Source: Prevotella sp. UBA2850 (GTDB lineage: Bacteria; Bacteroidota; Bacteroidia; Bacteroidales; Bacteroidaceae). From it: 30,380 bases of DNA. Position 1 is the stretch's first letter. Every line of letters begins with the position of its first letter. The translations under genes were made by a program, and so were the position numbers. Where the stretch lies: assembly GCA_002350805.1 (NCBI GenBank), contig DEFO01000029.1, forward strand, positions 1-30,380. Direction: 5' to 3'. Shown one piece after another: positions 1 to 6,640 of the stretch. The notes beneath the pieces are model-generated. The model made no database searches and was not told the origin of the DNA. It saw only the letters and a program-made list of their open reading frames with translations.

Positions 1-2361
1 ACCAAGAAGAGCGCCCGTATCGTGGGTGAGGTCATGGGTAAGTTCCACCCGCACGGAGACTCCAGCGTGTACGACGCCATGGTACGTCTGGGCCAGGAGT
101 GGAACCAGCGTTATCCCATGGTGAAGGGCCAGGGTAACTTTGGCTCGGTGGACGGTGACTCTCCCGCTGCCATGCGTTACACGGAGGCTAAGCTCCAGAA
201 GATGGCAGAGGATGTCCTCGGAGATATGGACAAGAACACCGTGGACATGGTGCTCAACTTCGATGACACCCTGGAAGAACCCACCGTACTCCCCACCAAG
301 GCTCCGCTCTTGCTCCTGAACGGAGCTTCCGGTATTGCCGTAGGTATGGCTACCAACATGGCTCCCCACAACCTCGGAGAGTGCTGCGACGCCATCTGCG
401 CCTACATCGACAACCCGGAAATCACCACCGACGGGCTCATGCAGTACATCAAGGGCCCGGATTTCCCTACGGGAGGCCTGGTGATGGGCCGCTCCGGCAT
501 CAAGGAAGCCTACGAGACCGGCCGCGGCCGCATTGTGGTGCGTTCCAAGACGGAGATCGAAGTGGACGACAAGGGCCGTGAGACCATCGTCGTCACCGAA
601 ATCCCGTACATGGTGAACAAGCGCGAAATGATTGAGAAGATTGCCCAACTCGCCGACGAAAAAAAGATAGAAGGCATCTCCTACATCAACGATGAAAGTT
701 CCCGCGGTGAAACCCGCGTCATCATCCGCCTCAAGCAGGGCACCAACTCCGGCGTAGTCCTGAATTTGCTGTTCAAGTACAGCCCCCTGCAGAGCAGCTT
801 CTCCTTCAATAACGTGGCCCTCGTGAAGGGACGTCCCCGCACTCTGAGCCTCAAGGAGATTATCAAGGAGTTTGTGGACTTCCGCCACGAGGTAGTGGTT
901 CGCCGCACCCAGTTCGAACTGGACAAGGCCCAGAAGCGCGCCCACATCCTGGAAGGCCTCCTCAAGGCCATGGACCTCATCGACGAGATTGTCCACATTA
1001 TCCGCTATGAGGCCAAGAGCATCGACGAAGCCCGCCAGATGCTGGTAGAACGCTACCAGTTCACGGACGTCCAGGCCGCAGCCATTGTGGAAATGCGTCT
1101 GCGTCAGCTGGTTGGCTTGGAGCGCGAAAAACTGCAGGCAGAATACGACGACCTCATGAAGTTCATCGAGCGCTGCAACCAAATCCTCGCTTCCGTGGAA
1201 GAACAGTTCAATGTGGTAAAGGCGGAAACCCAGGACCTCAAGGCCCGATACGGAGATCCCCGCCGCACGGAAATCACCCTCTCGGAAGACGAATTCAACC
1301 CGGAGGACTTCTATGCCGATGAAGACCAGGTGATTACTATCAGCCACCTGGGCTATATTAAGCGTACCGCCCTCACGGAATTCCGCACCCAGAACCGCGG
1401 CGGCGTGGGCATGAAAGGCAGCGCCACGCGCGACGAAGACTTCATCGAGCACATCTACATTGCCAACACCCATAGCACCATGCTGCTGTTCACCCGGAAG
1501 GGCAAGTGCTACTGGCTCAAGGTATACGAGATTCCGGAAGGCAACCGCACCTCCAAGGGCCGTGCCATCCAGAACATCCTCATGATAGACCCGGACGACA
1601 GCGTGCGTGCATACCTGAACGTGAAAACGCTCAAGGACGAGGAATTCATCAACAACAACTACATCATGATGTTCACCCGCAACGGCGTGGTCAAGAAGAC
1701 TTCCCTGGAAGCCTACTCCCGCCCGCGCACCAATGGCGTCAACGCCATCAACATCCGCGAGGACGATGAACTGCTGGCCGCCCTCCTTACCAACGGCCGC
1801 TGCAACATCATGATTGCCGCCCACGGTGGCCGCTGCGTCCGCTTCGACGAGGCAGAGGCCCGCGCCATGGGCCGCACCTCCACCGGTGTGCGGGGTATCA
1901 ATCTTGCGGAAGGGGACTATGTGGTGGGTGTTGTCTGCCAGGATCCCCAGGCAGAAGACGCCGAAAAGCGCCAGGTGCTCGCCGTCTCGGAAAACGGCTA
2001 TGGCAAGCGCTCAGACCCGCAGGATTACCGCCAGACTTCCCGTGGTGCCAAGGGTGTCAGAACCCTGAATATCACGGAGAAGACCGGTGCCCTGGTCACC
2101 ATCCAGAACGTCACGGACGAGGACGACCTCATGATTATCTGCCGCAGCGGCATGACCATCCGGATGCCTGTTTCCACCATTCGCGTGGCCGGACGTGCTA
2201 CGCAGGGCGTACGGCTCATCAACATCCGTGAGAAGGATGCCATCGCCGCCGTTTCCGTGGTCGCCCACAGCGACGAAGAAGAAAGCCAGGCCGCAGAGGG
2301 TACAGAACTCCCTGCACCAGAAGGCACGGATATTGCGAAGGATGCTCCGGACAATGAATAA
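1..2361 (+). CDS. gyrA: DNA gyrase subunit A (5'-truncated by window edge)
   Basis: Breakage-reunion subunit of DNA gyrase, which introduces negative supercoils with GyrB. The frame is open from base 1, so the N-terminal end (about 40 residues in E. coli numbering) lies outside the window. The sequence opens with the KKSARIVGEVMGKFHPHGD stretch typical of GyrA. The active-site tyrosine is in RYTEAKL (codon 178-180). The quinolone-resistance region reads HGDSSVYD, with Ser at the E. coli 83 position (61-63) and Asp at position 87 (73-75), the usual susceptible pattern. The C-terminal beta-pinwheel is present, with a GyrA box variant QNRGGVG at 1390-1410, which favours GyrA over ParC. The tail after about residue 760 is acidic and low complexity. 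It is followed 19 bases later by a TPR protein, an arrangement I recall from other Bacteroidales. Confidence 0.97.
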   Translation, partial: TKKSARIVGEVMGKFHPHGDSSVYDAMVRLGQEWNQRYPMVKGQGNFGSVDGDSPAAMRYTEAKLQKMAEDVLGDMDKNTVDMVLNFDDTLEEPTVLPTKAPLLLLNGASGIAVGMATNMAPHNLGECCDAICAYIDNPEITTDGLMQYIKGPDFPTGGLVMGRSGIKEAYETGRGRIVVRSKTEIEVDDKGRETIVVTEIPYMVNKREMIEKIAQLADEKKIEGISYINDESSRGETRVIIRLKQGTNSGVVLNLLFKYSPLQSSFSFNNVALVKGRPRTLSLKEIIKEFVDFRHEVVVRRTQFELDKAQKRAHILEGLLKAMDLIDEIVHIIRYEAKSIDEARQMLVERYQFTDVQAAAIVEMRLRQLVGLEREKLQAEYDDLMKFIERCNQILASVEEQFNVVKAETQDLKARYGDPRRTEITLSEDEFNPEDFYADEDQVITISHLGYIKRTALTEFRTQNRGGVGMKGSATRDEDFIEHIYIANTHSTMLLFTRKGKCYWLKVYEIPEGNRTSKGRAIQNILMIDPDDSVRAYLNVKTLKDEEFINNNYIMMFTRNGVVKKTSLEAYSRPRTNGVNAINIREDDELLAALLTNGRCNIMIAAHGGRCVRFDEAEARAMGRTSTGVRGINLAEGDYVVGVVCQDPQAEDAEKRQVLAVSENGYGKRSDPQDYRQTSRGAKGVRTLNITEKTGALVTIQNVTDEDDLMIICRSGMTIRMPVSTIRVAGRATQGVRLINIREKDAIAAVSVVAHSDEEESQAAEGTELPAPEGTDIAKDAPDNE

Positions 2362-2380
2362 CTAATTAACCATTTATAGT

Positions 2381-3688
2381 ATGAAAAAACTCTTATTTGC
2401 CCTCGCGCTGGCTTGCTCGCTGCAAGTGGCGTATGCACAAAAACCCGATGCAGACATGCAGAAGGGTGTTGATAAGGCTCTGGAGGCCAGCAAGGATGCC
2501 AAGAAAGGCGCCAAACCCGCTACCTGGATGAACCTGGGTAAGGCCTATTGGGCTGCGTATACCAATCCTACCACCAGCATGAGCACGGGTATCGACAAAG
2601 CCACCTTCGCGCTCATGAACAAGGAGAAGCCCGCTTCTGTTACCAATGTGACCATTCAAGGTGCCAACTTTGAGAAGCAGGAACTTTCCCATGTGAACGT
2701 ATACTTCAACGAGGCCGGCGTGCTGGCCATTGTAGAAGTTACCCATCCTTCCGTTCCCGGAGACCTCCTGGGCGAGGCCGCTGCCGCCTATGTAAAGGCT
2801 TTCGAGCTGGGCGCCAAGGACAAGGATGTAGATCCCAAACTGCAGGAAGTGGTGAATGGCTACTATAACGACGCCTTCACCGCCTACCAGCTGGGCGATA
2901 TGGCCAAGGCCAGCGACCTGTTCAAGGGCGCTGCAGACTGGTCTGCCGTTGCTCCCTGCTCCGTGCGCAACGATGACGCCGCTTACAACTGCGCCTTCAC
3001 CGCATTGGCCGTCAAGAACTACGACCGCGCCATGGAGTACTACAACAAGTGCCTGGAGCGTGGCTTCACCTCGGAGGGTAACATCTATGCCGCCCTCTCC
3101 GAATGCTCCCTTGCCAAGGCCGATACCCTGGCTGCCAAGAACTACCTGGCCACCGGTCTTACCCAGTTCCCGGACAACGCTTCCATCCTGACCAGCCTTA
3201 TCAACCTGTACCTCACCACCAACGAGGATCCCAAGAAGATTGTGGAACTGCTGGACGAGGCCAAGAAAGCCATGCCGGACAATGCTTCCCTGTATTATGT
3301 GGAAGGCAATATCCTGGCCGGCGTGAAGGATTACGAGGCTGCACAGGCTGCCTATGACAAAGCCCTGGTTATTGATCCCAAGTACGATATGGCCTACTAC
3401 GGCATGGCCAACATCGCCCTCAAGAAAGGCGAGGACATTGTGGACCAGATGAATGCCCTGGATGTTCGCGACTACAAGAAGTACGACGAACTCAGCGCCA
3501 AACTCACGGAGGTGTACATTGGTGCCCTGACTCCCTTCGAGCAGTGCTACAACGTTTCCACCAATCCGGACGTAAAGGCCGCCTGCGCAGATTTCCTCAA
3601 GCGCCTGAACTTCCAGCTCCGTGGCGTGGATCCCAAGTACAAGGAAGCCTACGAGAAATGGGAAGCCGTTCTGAACGGCGCCCAGTAA
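2381..3688 (+). CDS. secreted tetratricopeptide-repeat protein
   Basis: 435 residues. The N-terminus MKKLLFALALACSLQVAYAQ is a clear Sec signal peptide with likely cleavage after AYA, so the protein is periplasmic or outer-membrane associated. The body is alpha-helical with several TPR-like units. The clearest is KDYEAAQAAYDKALVIDPKY near residues 315-335, and others lie around 160-290. No catalytic motif is visible, so a scaffolding or protein-interaction role is inferred, not shown. It lies 19 bases downstream of gyrA with no promoter between, so it is probably co-transcribed, and a strong terminator follows its stop. There is no Shine-Dalgarno sequence before the ATG, which is usual in Bacteroidetes. 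Confidence 0.85.
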   Translation: MKKLLFALALACSLQVAYAQKPDADMQKGVDKALEASKDAKKGAKPATWMNLGKAYWAAYTNPTTSMSTGIDKATFALMNKEKPASVTNVTIQGANFEKQELSHVNVYFNEAGVLAIVEVTHPSVPGDLLGEAAAAYVKAFELGAKDKDVDPKLQEVVNGYYNDAFTAYQLGDMAKASDLFKGAADWSAVAPCSVRNDDAAYNCAFTALAVKNYDRAMEYYNKCLERGFTSEGNIYAALSECSLAKADTLAAKNYLATGLTQFPDNASILTSLINLYLTTNEDPKKIVELLDEAKKAMPDNASLYYVEGNILAGVKDYEAAQAAYDKALVIDPKYDMAYYGMANIALKKGEDIVDQMNALDVRDYKKYDELSAKLTEVYIGALTPFEQCYNVSTNPDVKAACADFLKRLNFQLRGVDPKYKEAYEKWEAVLNGAQ

Positions 3689-3710
3689 TCGTCAGAAAAT
3701 AAGCCGATTG

Positions 3711-4667
3711 TTAAGCTTCGTCCGAGTGGGCGAAGCTTTTTTCGTCAAAGGCCTTGACGATTTTGGTGACCAGCGGATGGCGGACGATGTCCTCGTTGGT
3801 GAAGCGGATGGTGGCAATGCCCTTGATGCCTTCCAGGAGGCGGATGCCCGTGAGCAGGCCGCTGTCTTCCCGGCGGGGCAGGTCTATCTGGGTGGCATCT
3901 CCGGTGACGATGAATTTGGCGCTGGTGCCCATGCGGGTGAGGAACATCTTCAGCTGCCCCAGGTTGGTGTTCTGGGCCTCGTCCAGAATGACGCAGGCTT
4001 TGTCCAGGGTGCGTCCGCGCATGTAGGCGAGGGGGGCAATCTGGATGGTGCCGTCCCCCATGAATTCCTGCAGTTTTTTGGCGGGAATCATGTCGGAAAG
4101 GGCATCGTAAAGGGGCTGCAGATACGGGTCCAGTTTGTCTTTGAGGTCTCCGGGGAGGAAGCCCAGGCGCTCGCCGGCTTCTACCGCGGGGCGGGTGAGG
4201 ATGATGCGTTTGATTTCGCGGTTTTTGAGCGCCCGTACGGCCAGGGCGATGGCCATGTAGGTTTTACCGGTTCCGGCGGGGCCAATCGCGAAGATGAGGT
4301 CGTGGTTAAAATAGGCCTTCACCAGCTCCTGCTGGGTTTTTCCGCGGGCGCGGATGGGCTTGCCGTCCGTGCCATACACAATGATGGCGTTGCCGTCCAG
4401 GCGGAAGCGGTCCGTGCTGTTGCCGGAGAAGATATCCTCTACGTCGTACACGGTGAGATTCATCTTGTGATGGCGCCGTTCCACCAGCTGGGCAAAGCGG
4501 ATGTTGAACTCTGCAATGTCGCTTTCCTGGCCTTCCAGGATGAGTTCGTCGCCGCGGGCAACTACTTTAAGATGGGGGAAATACGAGCAGAATTCGCTCA
4601 GGATTTGATTGCCAGCACCATAAATTTCTATGGGGTCGATGGCTTCCAACTTGACCGTTTTTTTCAT
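3711..4667 (-). CDS. phoH: PhoH family ATPase (PhoH-like protein)
   Basis: 318 residues, a typical length for the family. An N-terminal KH-like region (about 1-100) is followed by a P-loop ATPase domain. Walker A is GPAGTGKT (129-136) and Walker B is CVILDEAQN (225-233). The TRPAVEAGERLGFLPGD block (158-174) and the VTGDATQIDLP block (254-264) are PhoH signatures. PhoH proteins are cytosolic ATPases implicated in RNA metabolism; their exact role is unsettled. The gene is monocistronic, convergent with gyrA-TPR and divergent from the SPOR lipoprotein operon. Its 3' end is shared with the terminator of the opposing transcript. Confidence 0.93.
   Translation of the reverse strand: MKKTVKLEAIDPIEIYGAGNQILSEFCSYFPHLKVVARGDELILEGQESDIAEFNIRFAQLVERRHHKMNLTVYDVEDIFSGNSTDRFRLDGNAIIVYGTDGKPIRARGKTQQELVKAYFNHDLIFAIGPAGTGKTYMAIALAVRALKNREIKRIILTRPAVEAGERLGFLPGDLKDKLDPYLQPLYDALSDMIPAKKLQEFMGDGTIQIAPLAYMRGRTLDKACVILDEAQNTNLGQLKMFLTRMGTSAKFIVTGDATQIDLPRREDSGLLTGIRLLEGIKGIATIRFTNEDIVRHPLVTKIVKAFDEKSFAHSDEA
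3713..3742 (+). terminator. intrinsic terminator of gyrA-TPR transcript
   Basis: The arms AAGCTTCG (3713-3720) and CGAAGCTT (3731-3738) pair perfectly. Three further inner pairs (one of them T-G) leave a GAGT loop, and a run of T continues to 3742. The hairpin overlaps the last codons of the convergent phoH gene, whose stop is at 3711-3713. Confidence 0.85.
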
Positions 4668-4685
4668 GCATGAGTTTTTCTAGTA

Positions 4686-4693
4686 CAAATATA
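4686..4693 (-). promoter_or_regulatory. candidate -7 box of phoH promoter
   Basis: The minus strand reads TATATTTG, a perfect match to TAnnTTTG, 18 bases ahead of the phoH ATG. I see only T-rich sequence, not an exact TTTG, at the expected -33 position. Confidence 0.5.
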
Positions 4694-4702
4694 CAATTTT
4701 TA

Positions 4703-4735
4703 TTTGGCTTGATTTTGGAAAAAAGCGTATTTTTG
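4703..4735 (+). promoter_or_regulatory. Bacteroidetes-type promoter of the SPOR-leuS-yitT operon
   Basis: TTTG at 4703-4706, then 21 bases, then TATTTTTG at 4728-4735, fitting the -33/-7 consensus. Transcription would start near 4740, just before the ribosome-binding site. Confidence 0.7.
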
Positions 4736-4741
4736 CAGATT

Positions 4742-4749
4742 AAGGAGGA
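4742..4749 (+). promoter_or_regulatory. strong Shine-Dalgarno sequence
   Basis: AAGGAGGA lies six bases before the ATG at 4756 and is complementary to the canonical anti-SD. It is unusual here because most starts in this window have no SD-like sequence. It fixes the start of the SPOR lipoprotein. Confidence 0.7.
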
Positions 4750-4755
4750 TTACGT

Positions 4756-5289
4756 ATGAAAAAAGCCCTCATATGGTTCATGGTAGCCATGCTGCCGCTC
4801 TTGGCTACGGGATGTGACTTTGTCCGCACCCTGGCAGGACGGCCTACATCGGCCCAGGTGGAGCAAATCCGTCAGGAGCGCATCGCCCGGGAGGAAGCCC
4901 GCCACCAGGCCGTGCTGGACTCGTTGCAGCGCGTGGAAAAGCAGATGGCAGACTCTTTGGCGGCCCTGGAAACCTACTTGCTGGATTCCCTTGCCCAAAC
5001 CCGTGGCACCATCCTGAACCCGTCCAAGATGGGCGGTCTGTTCACCACCAAACTGGAAAGCAAATACTACATCATTGTGGGCGCCTTCCGTGGGCGTTCC
5101 TATGCAGAGCGCAAGCTTACGGCTTGCAACGAGGCCGGCTATACGGGCACCATCATCAGCTTCCGGAACGGCCTGCTGGCGGTGGGCGTCTGCCCTTCCA
5201 ACAATCTCAACGAAAGTCTCAAAACCCTTAAAGTCATGCGCGGAACGGGCATCTGCCCCAAAGACGGCTGGATCCTTGTGAACGAATGA
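4756..5289 (+). CDS. SPOR-domain lipoprotein
   Basis: 177 residues. The N-terminus ends in LLATGC, a lipobox with the lipidated Cys at residue 20. A charged helical stretch rich in Glu, Arg and Gln (about 33-75) is probably a coiled coil. The C-terminal part (about 97-165) starts YYIIVGAFRGRSYAERKL and has the SPOR-domain pattern, a fold that binds denuded peptidoglycan glycans. A role in the envelope or at septa is inferred. The stop overlaps the next start in ATGA (5286-5289), suggesting translational coupling to the M28-TonB protein. This is the first gene of the five-gene operon. Confidence 0.85.
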   Translation: MKKALIWFMVAMLPLLATGCDFVRTLAGRPTSAQVEQIRQERIAREEARHQAVLDSLQRVEKQMADSLAALETYLLDSLAQTRGTILNPSKMGGLFTTKLESKYYIIVGAFRGRSYAERKLTACNEAGYTGTIISFRNGLLAVGVCPSNNLNESLKTLKVMRGTGICPKDGWILVNE

Positions 5290-6638
5290 TGAAACGGTTT
5301 TTCTTTAGCGCCATGGTGGCGCTTTTTGCCTGTATCCCCGCGTGGGCGCAGTTCAGAGGCCCGCTGGAAGACCTGGACGATTCCGAGACTGTCCGGGCCC
5401 TGAAGGAGCATGTGGCGTATTTGTCCGGTGCGCAGCTGGAAGGCCGCAAGGCCGGCTCGGAAGGGGAGAAGATGGCCGCAGCATATCTGGAAGAACAACT
5501 CAAGGCCTACGGCGTGGATGTGTTGGGCGCCGGCAATACCTTTGGCGTGGCGGTAGGAGGGGATACCCTTACATCCCGCAACGTCACGGGCCTTCTGGAA
5601 GGCTGGGACAAAGAGCAGAATAAGCACTATATAGTTATAGGTGCCCGGATGGACAATCTGGGAACGGATACGCTTACGGTGGACGGAGAAAAGCGGGTAC
5701 GCATTTATTCGGGTGCCAACGGCAACGCCTCCGGCATGGCCCTCCTGCTGGAGCTGGCCCGCAGGCTTTCCTATTCCAGGACCCTGCTGCGCCGGAGCAT
5801 CCTGTTTGTGGGCTTTGGCAGCTCCTGTGAAACCTTTGCCGGCTCCTGGTATTTTTTGAACCGCGCTTTTGCCTCCGATGCCGCCCAAATGGACGCCATG
5901 GTGAACCTGGACATGCTGGGAACGGCAGAAAACGGTTTTTGGGCCTATACCGCCTCCAACACAGACCTCAATACCCTCATCACCTCCTTGCAGGGCGAGC
6001 TCCTGCCCGTCCAGGCCACCATCACCGCCCAGCAGCCCTATCCCGGAGACCATGTGGTTTTCTATGACAAGGAAATTCCTTCGGTGGTATTCACTACGGG
6101 CCGCTATCCGGAGCATGGCACCGGCCGTGACACCTATTCCATCGTGGATTTTGAGGGAATGGAGAAAGAACTGGAATACATTTACAGTTTTGTGCAGCGC
6201 CTCGCTAACGGACCGCGTCCGCTGTTCAGGGAAAGTTCCGCTTCTTCTGCCGCCAAACCGGCGGTGGGGGTGTATGCCTACAGCGACGTAGATATCAAGC
6301 CCATGTTCCTGAACTCGCCGGATCCCGCGGCCTTCATGGAACGCTGGGTATACCAGTACCTCAAATACCCCCGGTATGCCCAGGAAAACGGCATCCAGGG
6401 CCGTGTGCTGGTAGACTTTATGATTGATGAAAAAGGGGAGGTCCGGGATGTGAAGATTGCCCGTGGCGTGCACGAGTCCCTGGACGAGGAAGCCCTTCGC
6501 GTGGTGTCGGCCTCGCCCAAATGGCGCCCCGGACGGCACCGTGGCAAAAAATGCAAGGTGGCGCTCACCATTGCGGTAGACTTTAAATTGAGCAAGAGCA
6601 AAGGAAAGTTTGGCATTAACGGAAAGACGATCAACTAA
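5286..6638 (+). CDS. secreted M28-like peptidase domain (ligands degenerate) fused to TonB C-terminal domain
   Basis: 450 residues. A signal peptide (about 1-21, ending AWA) precedes an M28 aminopeptidase-like domain (about 30-305) and a TonB C-terminal domain (about 345-435, with LKYPRYAQENGIQGRVLVDF and LDEEAL). The M28 landmarks are recognisable but altered. The first zinc His is Arg121 in IGARMDNLG. The bridging Asp is Gly146 in GANGNASG, where GANDNASG or GADDNASG would be expected. The catalytic Glu pair region reads SSCETFAGS. Asp209 (NLDMLG) and His277 remain. Hydrolytic activity is therefore doubtful, and a binding role in the periplasm is an alternative. The TonB domain has no N-terminal TM anchor or proline-rich linker, so it is not a classical TonB. 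It is coupled to the SPOR gene by ATGA overlap and sits 2 bases from leuS. Confidence 0.85.
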   Translation: MMKRFFFSAMVALFACIPAWAQFRGPLEDLDDSETVRALKEHVAYLSGAQLEGRKAGSEGEKMAAAYLEEQLKAYGVDVLGAGNTFGVAVGGDTLTSRNVTGLLEGWDKEQNKHYIVIGARMDNLGTDTLTVDGEKRVRIYSGANGNASGMALLLELARRLSYSRTLLRRSILFVGFGSSCETFAGSWYFLNRAFASDAAQMDAMVNLDMLGTAENGFWAYTASNTDLNTLITSLQGELLPVQATITAQQPYPGDHVVFYDKEIPSVVFTTGRYPEHGTGRDTYSIVDFEGMEKELEYIYSFVQRLANGPRPLFRESSASSAAKPAVGVYAYSDVDIKPMFLNSPDPAAFMERWVYQYLKYPRYAQENGIQGRVLVDFMIDEKGEVRDVKIARGVHESLDEEALRVVSASPKWRPGRHRGKKCKVALTIAVDFKLSKSKGKFGINGKTIN

Positions 6639-6640
6639 CT

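Noticed and set aside
1..2361. Topoisomerase IV subunit A (parC) instead of gyrA
   Set aside because: The QNRGGVG GyrA-box variant and the six-bladed C-terminal repeats with repeated TRKG/SENGYGKRS-type blades favour GyrA.
3708..4673. 321-codon plus-strand frame opposite phoH
   Set aside because: It mirrors phoH almost exactly. The minus strand has Walker A and B motifs and family signatures; the plus frame has none.
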